A DNA stretch of 64,000 nucleotides from Herbidospora yilanensis (GTDB taxonomy: Bacteria > Actinomycetota > Actinomycetes > Streptosporangiales > Streptosporangiaceae): NCBI RefSeq assembly GCF_001570565.1, contig NZ_BBXE01000019.1, forward strand, positions 223,746 through 287,745, written 5' to 3'. Below, piece after piece: positions 7,598-16,066 of this stretch. Each line of letters starts with the position of its first letter. Positions within the stretch are counted from its first letter, which is position 1. The notes under the pieces were generated by a model that made no database searches, was not told the DNA's origin, and saw only the letters and a program-made list of their open reading frames with translations. The position numbers and the translations under genes are program-made.

Positions 7598-9076
7598 GTC
7601 GCCGAGCCAGCGGCGCAGGGCCTCCTCCAGCCCTGCCGTGTCGCCCGGAGCCGTCCCGGCCCAGGCGACGTAGCCGTCGGGCCGGACCAGCATCGGCGCG
7701 TCGGACTCCACGTGGACCAGCCGGTCGGCGCGCGCGGCTCCGGCGTCGGCCCGGGGCCCGGTGAGGACCGCCCGTCCGGTCCGCAGCGCCTCGGCGAGGC
7801 GTCCGCCGGGGTCGGGCGCGCTGCGTCCCACCAGCGGATGGTCGCCGGGCAGGTCGTACTTCTGGAGCACCCCCGACAACTTCTTCGCCATGTGGGTCGC
7901 GCCGTCCGGGGTGGCGACGAGATCGCCGACGATGCGGCGCAGCGACTCGGTGAGCGGGTCGAGCCGCATCAGCGCGATCTGCGCCCGCGTCCAGTCGAGC
8001 ACCCACGCCCCGACCGGGTGCCGCTCCCGGGTGTAGGTGTCGAGCAGCCCGTCCGGCGCCCATCCCCGCACCGTGGCGGCGAGTTTCCAGCCCAGGTTCA
8101 GCGCGTCGCCGAGCCCCAGGTTGAGCCCCTGGCCGCCGAAGGGGGAGTGGACGTGGGCGGCGTCGCCCGCCAGCACCACCCGGCCCCGGACGTAGGTGCT
8201 CGCCTGCCGCGCGTGGTCGGTGAACCGGGTCGCCGACCGCACCGACGTGATCGTGACGCCGGTCTTCGACACCCGCCGGACGCTGTCCTGCAGCTCCGCG
8301 TGGGTGACCGGCGTGTTCCGGTCGGCCGGCGGGCCGTCCATCTCGACGGTGAGGATGCGGCCGGGCAGCGGCGTGTAGACGTAGATGCCGTTCTCGGTGC
8401 GGTTCCAGCCCGGGGTCAGCACCTCGGGGTCGGCGAACTCCACCACGGCCTGGTGCCCGGTGATCTCCGGGTCGGTGCCGGGGAACGCGAACCCCGCGCC
8501 CCGCCGGACCGCGCTGCGCCCTCCGTCGGCGCCCACCAGCCACCCGCACCGCCACCGTTCGCCCGAATCGAGCTCGACGTCGACCCCGTCGCCGTCGTCG
8601 GTGAACTTCACCATCTCGGCGCCCTGCCGCAACTGGGCCCCCAGCGCGACCGCCCGGTCGGCGAGGATCGCCTCCAGCGCCTGCTGGCTCACCGGCATCA
8701 TGTCCCGCGACCACGCCGCGCCGAAGTCGGGGTCGGCGTAGTCGACCAGAGCACGCGGGACGGTGATCCCGGCGAAGTGCCCCGCGATGCCGGACGCCAT
8801 GGGCACCCGGCCCAGGTCGGCCCGCCGGGGCAGGGTGGCCAGCAGCTCGCGCGCGTGCCGCCGCTGGGCGTCGAGCAGCGCGGGCAGCAGCCCGCGCCGC
8901 TGGAAGGCCTCGACCGAGGGGATGTGCAGCCCGATCGCCTTGATCGTGGGGTCGACGTCGGTGCGCCGCTCGACCACCGCCACCCGCACCCCGGCCAGCG
9001 CCAGTTCGCACGCGGTCATCAACCCCACGGGCCCGCCGCCGACCACCACGACGTCGTGGTCCACCGGCTCAGCCAT
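7592..9076 (-). CDS. FAD-dependent aromatic monooxygenase
   Basis: 494 residues of the PF01494 hydroxylase type. GGGPVG near the N-terminus binds ADP of FAD, a DG motif sits in VGADGGRS, and GDAAHVHSPFGGQGLNLGLGD in the middle binds the FAD ribityl/phosphate. The C-terminal third is the thioredoxin-like tail seen in polyketide hydroxylases. Uses NAD(P)H and oxygen to hydroxylate an aromatic or polyketide substrate; some relatives inactivate rifamycins. It overlaps the O-methyltransferase gene by 8 bp, so the two likely act on the same small molecule. The substrate cannot be named. Confidence 0.87.
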   Translation of the reverse strand: MAEPVDHDVVVVGGGPVGLMTACELALAGVRVAVVERRTDVDPTIKAIGLHIPSVEAFQRRGLLPALLDAQRRHARELLATLPRRADLGRVPMASGIAGHFAGITVPRALVDYADPDFGAAWSRDMMPVSQQALEAILADRAVALGAQLRQGAEMVKFTDDGDGVDVELDSGERWRCGWLVGADGGRSAVRRGAGFAFPGTDPEITGHQAVVEFADPEVLTPGWNRTENGIYVYTPLPGRILTVEMDGPPADRNTPVTHAELQDSVRRVSKTGVTITSVRSATRFTDHARQASTYVRGRVVLAGDAAHVHSPFGGQGLNLGLGDALNLGWKLAATVRGWAPDGLLDTYTRERHPVGAWVLDWTRAQIALMRLDPLTESLRRIVGDLVATPDGATHMAKKLSGVLQKYDLPGDHPLVGRSAPDPGGRLAEALRTGRAVLTGPRADAGAARADRLVHVESDAPMLVRPDGYVAWAGTAPGDTAGLEEALRRWLGDS

Positions 9077-10073
9077 GGAGTTCCAGCACGATCCGGGTGC
9101 CCGCCCGCTCGACCGCCGCCACCTTCAGCCCCGCCTCGGCCGCCAGCGCCGCGATGTCGTCGGGGGAGCGGTCGGGGTTGTCCATGACGGCCTCGAACCA
9201 CAACGTCATCCCGGTGTCGACGTGGCGCAGCCGCTCGGTCAGGCTGACCTCCGAGACGAGGATCCGGCCGGTGTAGCCGGCGGCGAGCGCGCAGTTGCGC
9301 AGCAGCCGGACCGCCGTCGCGTCGTCCCAGTCGGCCAGCACCGCCGACAGGACGTACACGTCGGCGCCCGGCGGGAGCGGGTCGAAGAAGTCCCGGCCGA
9401 GGGCGGCGGCCCGGCCGTCGAGCCCGGCCGCGGCGAACCGCTGGGCGGCGGCCCCGGCGAAACTCGGCAGGTCGACGAGAGTGGCCGACAGGTCGGGATG
9501 CTTCGCGAGCAGGGCCTCCACCAGGGCGCCGGTGTTCCCGCCGACGTCGACGACCGTCTGGGCCCGCGCGAGCGCGGGATGGTCGAGCAGGACGTCGACG
9601 TCGAACCCCGGCGGCACCGCGAGCTGCGCCTTCAGCGCGTCGGGGGTGCCCTGCGCCCGGTCGACGTGGGTCCACAGGTCGGTGCCGTACATGCCGTGGT
9701 AGACCGACTGGCCGGTGCGCACCTTGTGGAGCAGGTGGACGGCGGCCAGCTCGGTCCGGCCCAGCACCATGTCGAGGTCGAGCTGGTCGAACGGCCCCAT
9801 CGGGGCCTCTCCCCGGCGTAACAGCCGGCCCAGGTCGGTGAGGCCGTATCGCCCCTCGGCGGCGCGCAGGAGACCGAGGTGGACGAGATGGTCGAGCAGC
9901 TTGCGGAGCGGCCGGGCGACGGTGCCGGTGCGGGCGGCCAGTTCGTCGGCGGTGAGGTCGCCGGTGTCCAGGTGGTCGGCGAGGCGGAGGGTGACCGCGC
10001 TCCGGACGCTCATCGGGGTGACCAGGTCGGCGAGTGCCATGATCTGGGCGTGACCTGCGAAATCAGGTGTCAA
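9069..10073 (-). CDS. SAM-dependent O-methyltransferase (DnrK/RdmB type)
   Basis: 334 residues: an N-terminal dimerisation winged helix (about 10-95) and a C-terminal Rossmann domain with the SAM motif VVDVGGNTGALVEAL near residue 170 and a late FEAVMDNPDRSPDD segment. TTG is taken as start because GGGAGG lies 5 nt upstream; ATG at 10038-10040, eleven codons in, is the alternative. Family members methylate hydroxyls of aromatic polyketides, which fits the overlapping monooxygenase. No polyketide synthase is present in the window. Confidence 0.85.
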   Translation of the reverse strand: MTPDFAGHAQIMALADLVTPMSVRSAVTLRLADHLDTGDLTADELAARTGTVARPLRKLLDHLVHLGLLRAAEGRYGLTDLGRLLRRGEAPMGPFDQLDLDMVLGRTELAAVHLLHKVRTGQSVYHGMYGTDLWTHVDRAQGTPDALKAQLAVPPGFDVDVLLDHPALARAQTVVDVGGNTGALVEALLAKHPDLSATLVDLPSFAGAAAQRFAAAGLDGRAAALGRDFFDPLPPGADVYVLSAVLADWDDATAVRLLRNCALAAGYTGRILVSEVSLTERLRHVDTGMTLWFEAVMDNPDRSPDDIAALAAEAGLKVAAVERAGTRIVLELHG

Positions 10074-10135
10074 TGGAGCCTCCCGTACTGTCAGTGGTAC
10101 GCGATGCTTTCCTGACCCGAGACGATATCAGCGCC

Positions 10136-11581
10136 TCAGTCGGCGGCCGGGACCCAGGCGAAGCGGATCTCCCGCGTGGCCGTGTCGGCCCGCAGCAGGC
10201 GGGCGGAGATCCGGTGGCCCAGCGGCAGGTCGGCTCCGTCGCAGCGGGCGATCACGGCCGGGTCGGCGAGCTGGATCTGGCCGCTCTTGCCGTTCTCGGC
10301 GACGTCGACGACGACCGCCTCGAAGGTCTCGCCGATCCGGTCGCGGAGCAGGAACGCCTCGACCAGGTCGACGCAGGCCCGGTCGACCCCCGAGGAGCGC
10401 CGGGTGGCCGCGGACATCTCGCGCGGCAGCGCCGCCAGCACCTCGCTGATCTCCTCGGGGACCGGTTCGCCGCTCGCCACGGCCAGGCAGACCTCGGTGG
10501 CGTAACGGTCGACCAGCCGCCGCAGGGGAGCGGTCACATGGGCGTAGGGGGCGGCGACCGCGGCGTGCAGGGCGTCGGGGGGCGGCTCGCCGTCGAAGGC
10601 GACGTAGGCGGCGCCGCGCAGCAGGACCGTCGACTCGTGGAGGAAGGCGGCGTGGCCGGGGATCTTCGGGTCGAGGCCGTGGACGACCTCGCCGTAGCCG
10701 GCCCCCTCGGGCCAGGGTACACCGAGCGCCAGCGCCATGCGCCGGACCTTGCCGACGTCGGCCGGCCCGGCGGCGGGCAGCACGCGCAACACGCCCACCT
10801 CGGCGTCGAGCATCATCTGGGCCGCGCACATCCCGGTCAGCAGGGAGATCTGCGCGTTCCACTCCTCGCACGGCTGCGGCGAGCGGAACTCCACCCGGTA
10901 GCCGTCGCCCGACCTGACGACCTCCTGGTCGGGCGTCGGCAGCGTCACCCCGCCCCGGGCGCGTTCGATCTCCATGCGCAGCGGCCCGATCTCGGCGAGC
11001 AGCCGCAGGGTCCCGTCGGCGCGGCCGGTGTCGACGAGGGTCTGCACGTAGTCGTAGTCGAGCCGCTCCCGGCTGCGCACCAGCGCCGGCTGGACGTCGA
11101 ACCCGACGACCTCGCCGTCGGCGTCGAGGTCGATGCACCACAGGGCGACCGGCCGGATCTCGCCGGGCAGCAGGCTGGCCGCGCCCTCCGACACCACCGG
11201 AGGGTGGAGGGGCACCCGGCCGTCGGGCAGGTAGACGGTCTCGCCGCGCCGTCTCGCCTCCCGGTCGATCGCGCCGCCGGGACGGACGAAGGAGCCCACG
11301 TCGGCGATGGCGTACCAGACGCGGTAGCCGCCGCCCTGACGTTCCTCCAGGCAGAGGGCCTGGTCGAGGTCCATCGAGCCGGGCGGGTCGATGGTCAGGA
11401 ACGGCAGGTCGGTGCGGTCGTCGCCGACGAAACGCCGCGAGGCGGTGGCCGTGGCCTCGTCGAGGACGGCCGGGGGGAACTCGTCGGGCAGGTCGAACTC
11501 CCGGCGCACCCGGTCGAATCCCTCGTTCAGCCGCGGCGTTCCGGCCTCGGGTATCCGGATTTTTCGGTGTGGCACGCCCAT
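10136..11581 (-). CDS. RNB-domain 3'-5' exoribonuclease (RNase II/R family)
   Basis: About 481 residues. The metal-binding core DPPGSMDLDQAL lies at 65-76, and the RNB domain continues through APYAHVTAPLRRLVDRY. It lacks the N-terminal cold-shock domains of E. coli RNase R, as is common for actinobacterial short RNB proteins. ATG at 11579-11581 is preferred over the adjoining TTG. Twelve nt downstream of the 5'-3' exonuclease stop with no clear ribosome site, so coupled. Degrades RNA processively in the cytosol. Confidence 0.87.
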   Translation of the reverse strand: MGVPHRKIRIPEAGTPRLNEGFDRVRREFDLPDEFPPAVLDEATATASRRFVGDDRTDLPFLTIDPPGSMDLDQALCLEERQGGGYRVWYAIADVGSFVRPGGAIDREARRRGETVYLPDGRVPLHPPVVSEGAASLLPGEIRPVALWCIDLDADGEVVGFDVQPALVRSRERLDYDYVQTLVDTGRADGTLRLLAEIGPLRMEIERARGGVTLPTPDQEVVRSGDGYRVEFRSPQPCEEWNAQISLLTGMCAAQMMLDAEVGVLRVLPAAGPADVGKVRRMALALGVPWPEGAGYGEVVHGLDPKIPGHAAFLHESTVLLRGAAYVAFDGEPPPDALHAAVAAPYAHVTAPLRRLVDRYATEVCLAVASGEPVPEEISEVLAALPREMSAATRRSSGVDRACVDLVEAFLLRDRIGETFEAVVVDVAENGKSGQIQLADPAVIARCDGADLPLGHRISARLLRADTATREIRFAWVPAAD

Positions 11582-11593
11582 CAACGTAGCGGC

Positions 11594-12487
11594 TCAGCTC
11601 TTCCCGAGCACCGCCAGCAGCCGGTTCAGCGGGCTGTCGAGCCCGTAGCGGTCGGCCAGCGCGATCAGCGCCTCGGGGTCGTGGGGCTTGGCCGGCACCT
11701 CGAACGACCCCTCGGGGATCGGCACGTCATGGGCGACCTTCACCACGGCGGGCGCGACCGCCAGGTAGTCGCGGGCGGCCTCCAGCTTGTTGCGCGCCCC
11801 GGCCGGGAAGCCCTCGTCGCCGACGGCGGCCAGCAGCGCGTCGAGGGAGCCGAACCGGGTGATCAGCGAGGCGGCGGTCTTCTCGCCGATCCCGGCCACG
11901 CCGGGCAGCCCGTCGGAGGGGTCGCCCCGCAGCGTCGCGAAGTCGGCGTAGGCGCGGCCGGGGATGCCGTATTTGGCGGTGACCCACGCCTCGTCGACCG
12001 TCTGCAGGTTCCGAATCCCCCTTACAGTGTAAAGGACCCGGCGTCGTTTCTCGTCGTCGACGAGCTGGAACAGATCGCGGTCACCGGTGACGATCTCGAC
12101 CGGCTGCGTGGCGGTCACCGCCAGGGTGCCGATGACGTCGTCGGCCTCGTACCCCTCGACGCCGAAGGACGCGACGCCCACGGCGGCGAGCACCTTCTCG
12201 ATGACCGGCACCTGTGGGGCCAGCGTGTCGGGGATCTCCTCCTCGTCGCCGGAGGCCACCCGGTGGGCCTTGTAGGAGGGGATGGCCGCCACCCGGAACG
12301 CGGGCCGCCAGTCGGCGTCCATCGCCGCGACCAGATGGGTGGGGGAGTGGGACTTCACCAGCGTGGCGATCATGTCGATCAGGCCCCGGACGGCGTTGAC
12401 GGGCATGCCGTCAGGGGCGGTCATCGACTCCGGTATGCCGTAGAAGGCGCGGAAGTAGAGCGACGGGGTGTCGAGAAGCATCAGCAC
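11594..12487 (-). CDS. Stand-alone 5'-3' exonuclease / flap nuclease (PolA N-terminal type)
   Basis: 297 residues homologous to the 5' nuclease domain of DNA polymerase I. Acidic metal-site segments are visible: LLDTPSLYFRAFYG, VEGYEADDVIGT, TGDRDLFQL and the helix-hairpin-helix GDPSDGLPGVAGIGEKTA. Removes 5' flaps and RNA primers. GTG at 12487 has GGAG 9 nt upstream; ATG at 12481 is the alternative. Only 4 nt separate it from the upstream phosphatase gene, so they are cotranscribed. Confidence 0.87.
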   Translation of the reverse strand: MLMLLDTPSLYFRAFYGIPESMTAPDGMPVNAVRGLIDMIATLVKSHSPTHLVAAMDADWRPAFRVAAIPSYKAHRVASGDEEEIPDTLAPQVPVIEKVLAAVGVASFGVEGYEADDVIGTLAVTATQPVEIVTGDRDLFQLVDDEKRRRVLYTVRGIRNLQTVDEAWVTAKYGIPGRAYADFATLRGDPSDGLPGVAGIGEKTAASLITRFGSLDALLAAVGDEGFPAGARNKLEAARDYLAVAPAVVKVAHDVPIPEGSFEVPAKPHDPEALIALADRYGLDSPLNRLLAVLGKS

Positions 12488-12491
12488 CCGT

Positions 12492-13424
12492 CTATGCTCC
12501 CAGCACCCCCACCGCGAGCAGGCACGTGTCGTCGCGCGGGTTGGGCCCGCCGACCGTCTTGAGCATCGCGTCGACCCCGTCGGGCAGGTCGGCCACCGTC
12601 AGCGAACCGGCCGCCGCGAGCACCTGCGCCTGGCCCTCGTCGATGTCGCGGTCACGCCGCTCGATCAGGCCGTCGGTGAACATCACCAGCACGTCGCCGG
12701 GCCGCAACTGCACCTTGGCCACGCCGTAGGCGGGCTTGCGGGTCGCGCCGAGCAGCACGCCCGGCGGGGCGACCATCGGCCGGGCGATGCCGCCGCGCAC
12801 CAGCACCGGCACCGGGTGGCCCGCGCCGGCCCAGGTGAACCGCAGCGTCGCGGGGTCGAACAGGCCGACCACGGCGGTGGCGGTGGTGTCGGCGAGGCGG
12901 GTCATCGTGAGCGTGTTGAGCCAGCCGAGCATCGCGCCCGGACCCTGGCCGGTCATCGCCAGGGCGGCCAGGCCGTGGCGGAGCTGGGCCATGTGGGCGA
13001 TCGCGGGCACGCCGTGGCCGGACACGTCGCCGACGGCGAGCAGGATGCGCCCGTCGGGCAGCCTGCTGGCCTCCCACCAGTCGCCGCCGAGCACGTTGAG
13101 CAGTTGCTCGGGCTCACCCGTGACCTGCCGGTGGTGGCTGCCGATCGGGCGCTCCTCCATCGGCACGCAGCGCACGGCGACCCGGGCGCTGGGCAGGACC
13201 AGGTCGGCGCCGGGATCGGGCATGATCGCGTCGCGCAGCAGATAGGTGAGCTGCTGTTGTTCCGCGAGCCGCGCCTCGGTGCGGTCGAGCCGCTCTCGCA
13301 TCGAGGCGACCATGTCGGCCGCGGTGTGCGCCCCGGCCAGGGACGGTTCCTCGACGGAGGGAACGGGCGGCTGCTCGCCACCGGCGGTGCCGGTCATGGT
13401 GAGGCTCGCTCTCGGGAAACGCAT
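12492..13424 (-). CDS. SpoIIE-type PP2C serine phosphatase
   Basis: The catalytic domain has GGDWWEA, GDVSGHGVPA and the C-terminal DDTCLLAVGV, the metal-binding signatures of PPM phosphatases that dephosphorylate anti-anti-sigma factors. A short helical, Glu/Arg-rich segment precedes it (RERLDRTEARLAEQQQ), so it may dimerise. No sensor domain is present. The start is uncertain: ATG at 13422-13424 (MRFPRASL) or 13395-13397 (MTGTAGG). A longer frame to 13556 would run into the divergent peptidase gene and is unlikely. No partner STAS or RsbW gene is adjacent. Confidence 0.82.
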   Translation of the reverse strand: MRFPRASLTMTGTAGGEQPPVPSVEEPSLAGAHTAADMVASMRERLDRTEARLAEQQQLTYLLRDAIMPDPGADLVLPSARVAVRCVPMEERPIGSHHRQVTGEPEQLLNVLGGDWWEASRLPDGRILLAVGDVSGHGVPAIAHMAQLRHGLAALAMTGQGPGAMLGWLNTLTMTRLADTTATAVVGLFDPATLRFTWAGAGHPVPVLVRGGIARPMVAPPGVLLGATRKPAYGVAKVQLRPGDVLVMFTDGLIERRDRDIDEGQAQVLAAAGSLTVADLPDGVDAMLKTVGGPNPRDDTCLLAVGVLGA

Positions 13425-13537
13425 GGTCCAAACAGGGTGAGAAGTGACGGATGGGGAACGAGCCGTGAACGGCCCTGTGCGGAGCGTAGCATTGGTCTGG
13501 ACCAGTCGCCGGGTTTTTCGCCGATCCACGCCACTTC

Positions 13538-13552
13538 TAGTATGACGCTGTG
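13538..13552 (+). promoter_or_regulatory. -10 hexamer TAGTAT placing a leaderless start
   Basis: TAGTAT at 13538-13543 ends 6 nt before the GTG of the M24 peptidase. No ribosome site is present, so transcription probably begins at or near the GTG and the mRNA is leaderless. Confidence 0.5.
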
Positions 13553-14668
13553 ACAACGGAGTCCCTTGACGTGTTCTCAGCCGACCGCCTCGACCTGGTG
13601 CGGTCGGCGACGGCCGCCGCCGGGGTCGGCGCCCTGCTGCTGACCCCCGGTCCCGATCTGCGCTACGTGTCCGGTTACGACGCCCACGCGCTCGAACGGC
13701 TGACCTGCCTGGTCGTGCCGGGCGACGGCGGCGACCCCTTCATGATGGTGCCGCGCCTGGAACTGCCCGCCGCGCAGGCCTCGCCGGCCGGCCGCCTGGG
13801 CGTGGAGTTCGTCCCGTGGGACGAGACCGACGACCCCTACGCGGTCGTCGCCCACCGGCTGGGCGAGGTCGGGAACGTCGCGCTGGCCGACCGCATGTGG
13901 GCGATGCAGTCGCTGCGCTTCCGCGACGCGCTGCCCGGGGCCGAGCAGCGGCTGGCCTCCTCGGTGCTGCGCGACCTGCGCATGCGCAAGTCGGCCGCCG
14001 AGGCCGCCGCGCTGGCCGAGGCGGGCGCGGCCATCGACGCGGTCCACGCGCTGGTGCCCTCGCTGCTGAAGGCCGGCCGCACCGAACGCGAGGTCGGCCG
14101 CGACATCGCCGACGCGATCCTGAGCGCGGGCCACGTCACGATCGACTTCGTCATCGTCGCCTCGGGCCCCAACGGCGCCTCGCCCCACCACGACGTGTCC
14201 GACCGGGTGATCAGGGCCGGCGAGCCGGTGGTGGTCGACATCGGCGGCACGATGGCCACCGGCTACTGCTCCGACTCCACCCGCAACTACTGCGTGGGCG
14301 AGCCCCCGGCCGGCTACGCGCGCTACTTCGAGGTGCTGCGCGCGGCCCAGGACGCCGCCTGCGCGGCCGTCCGTCCGGGCGTGACCTGCGAGTCGATCGA
14401 CGCGGCGGCCCGCGAGGTGATCGCGGCGGCCGGGTACGGCGACCTGTTCGTCCACCGGACCGGCCACGGCATCGGGCTTGAGTCCCACGAAGACCCCTAC
14501 ATCGTGGCGGGCAACGACGAGGTGCTGGCGCCCGGCATGGCCTTCTCGGTGGAGCCCGGCATCTACCTGCCGGGCGAGCACGGCGCCCGCATCGAGGACA
14601 TCGTCATCTGCACCGAGGACGGGGTTTCCCGGCTCAACAACACCACGCGGGATCTCGTGATCGTCTGA
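13550..14668 (+). CDS. M24 metallopeptidase, Xaa-Pro dipeptidase/aminopeptidase
   Basis: 372 residues: a creatinase-like N-terminal domain (about 10-135) and a pita-bread C-terminal domain with all five metal ligands in order, D in VVVDIGG (about 229), D in CSDSTRN (about 240), H in HRTGHGIG (about 308), E in VEPGIY and E in RIEDIV. Cleaves Xaa-Pro bonds in the cytosol. GTG start behind a -10 hexamer and no ribosome site. The next gene, an Lrp regulator, follows after 19 nt and may be cotranscribed. Confidence 0.88.
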   Translation: MTTESLDVFSADRLDLVRSATAAAGVGALLLTPGPDLRYVSGYDAHALERLTCLVVPGDGGDPFMMVPRLELPAAQASPAGRLGVEFVPWDETDDPYAVVAHRLGEVGNVALADRMWAMQSLRFRDALPGAEQRLASSVLRDLRMRKSAAEAAALAEAGAAIDAVHALVPSLLKAGRTEREVGRDIADAILSAGHVTIDFVIVASGPNGASPHHDVSDRVIRAGEPVVVDIGGTMATGYCSDSTRNYCVGEPPAGYARYFEVLRAAQDAACAAVRPGVTCESIDAAAREVIAAAGYGDLFVHRTGHGIGLESHEDPYIVAGNDEVLAPGMAFSVEPGIYLPGEHGARIEDIVICTEDGVSRLNNTTRDLVIV

Positions 14669-14687
14669 TTGCCGTACCGTTTGCGAA

Positions 14688-15128
14688 ATGGAGGAGATCG
14701 ACAGGCGGATTGTCGCGTTGCTGGCGGCCGACGGGCGGATGAGTTTCACCGATCTGGCCAAGGAGACCGGGCTCTCGGTGTCGGCGGTCCATCAACGGGT
14801 GCGGCGGCTGGAGAAACGCGGCGTGATCAAGGGTTACGCCGCGCTGGTCGACTTCGACGAGGTCGGGCTGCCGCTGACCGCCTTCGTGTCGATCAAGCCG
14901 ATCGACCCGGCCGCCGCCGACGACGCGCCCGACCGGCTGCGCCATCTGGCCGCCATCGAGTCGTGCCACAGCGTGGCCGGTGACGAGAGCTACATCCTCA
15001 AGGTCCGGGTCGGCTCGCCGCTCGACCTCGAAGAGCTGCTCAACCAGATCCGGGCCGCCGCCAACGTGTCGACCCGGACCACGGTCGTGCTCTCCACGCC
15101 GTTCGACTACCGGTCTCCCGCCGTTTAG
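14688..15128 (+). CDS. Lrp/AsnC family transcriptional regulator
   Basis: 146 residues: an N-terminal AsnC helix-turn-helix (MEEIDRRIVALLAADGRMSFTDLAKETGLSV region, about 1-50) and a C-terminal RAM ligand-binding domain with the GDESYILKV strand. Feast/famine regulators bind amino acids and act as octamers. The neighbouring peptidase suggests control of peptide or amino-acid use (inference). Its stop overlaps the convergent BadF kinase gene by 4 bp. Confidence 0.9.
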   Translation: MEEIDRRIVALLAADGRMSFTDLAKETGLSVSAVHQRVRRLEKRGVIKGYAALVDFDEVGLPLTAFVSIKPIDPAAADDAPDRLRHLAAIESCHSVAGDESYILKVRVGSPLDLEELLNQIRAAANVSTRTTVVLSTPFDYRSPAV

Positions 15129-16066
15129 AACGCCGCCCTGACCCGGTCGTAGGCCTCGGGGGCGGCGCCGAGGGCGTCCAGGCCCTTGAAGGCGGCGCCG
15201 ACGATCGGGGGCACGTCGGCGACGACGAGTTTCGCGTGCGGGGCCTGGGCGGCGTACCGCTCCTCGACCAGCGTGGTCAGGAGCGGGTCGCGGGCGGTCA
15301 GCACGCCGCCGCCCAAGACCACCTCACAGGGCACGTCGAGCAGGCCGATGCGGCGCATGGCGACCACGCCGAGCACGGCGACCTCGTCGGCCAGCCGGGT
15401 GACCACCGAACGGGCGACCGGGTCGCCGCTTCTGGCGGTCTCCAGCAGCGGGGCCACCAGGTCGTGCAGGCGCTCGTAGGGCAGGTCGCCGAAGTGCAGG
15501 GCGATCACGACCTCCTCGACCGTCGCGGCGCCGAACACGCGGCGGACCGCCGCGGCCAGGTCGCTCGCGGGTCCCCGGCCGTCCTCGGCCCTGACCGCGT
15601 GCCACAGGGCCTCCTCGGCGAGGCCCCCGCCACCGCCCCAGTCGCCGGAGAGGCGGCCGAGCGCGGGGAAGCGGGCCACCCGGCCGTCGGGGGCGACCGC
15701 CACCGCGTTGATCCCGGCGCCGCACACCACCGCCGCGCCCCACGGGCCGCTCGCGCCCGCCCTGAGCAGGGCGAAGGTGTCGTTGCCGACGACGATCTCG
15801 GCGCCCAGGCCACGGCGGGCCATCTCGTCGCGCAGCCGGACCTCCTCGATGGGCAGGTCGGCTCCGGCGACGTAGGCGAAGACGTGGTCGGCGTGCGGGC
15901 CCGGCCCGCCGAGGGCGTGCACGATCACGTCGACCGCCGGGACGACGCCGCTGCTCTGGGGGGTGAACGGGCCGCCGCGCCAGGTGCCCAGCACGGCGCC
16001 GTCCTCGCCGACGAGCACGATGTCGGTCTTGCTGTTGCCGCCGTCGATCGCCAGGATGGTCCGCAT
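15125..16066 (-). CDS. BadF/BadG-type N-acetylglucosamine kinase-like protein
   Basis: 313 residues of the ASKHA fold. The phosphate-1 motif AIDGGNSKTD is at the N-terminus, VCGAGINAVAV forms the second phosphate loop, and VVLGGGVLTARDP the adenosine-binding end. Family members phosphorylate amino sugars. ATG at 16064-16066 overlaps the TGA of the GH4 gene (TGATG), so it is translationally coupled. With GH4 and ROK it makes a three-gene sugar operon; no transporter is present. Confidence 0.87.
   Translation of the reverse strand: MRTILAIDGGNSKTDIVLVGEDGAVLGTWRGGPFTPQSSGVVPAVDVIVHALGGPGPHADHVFAYVAGADLPIEEVRLRDEMARRGLGAEIVVGNDTFALLRAGASGPWGAAVVCGAGINAVAVAPDGRVARFPALGRLSGDWGGGGGLAEEALWHAVRAEDGRGPASDLAAAVRRVFGAATVEEVVIALHFGDLPYERLHDLVAPLLETARSGDPVARSVVTRLADEVAVLGVVAMRRIGLLDVPCEVVLGGGVLTARDPLLTTLVEERYAAQAPHAKLVVADVPPIVGAAFKGLDALGAAPEAYDRVRAAF

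Noticed and set aside
12020..12034. TTACAGTGTAAA, similar to the hydrolase/AKR operator
   Set aside because: Centre differs and it lies inside the exonuclease coding sequence.
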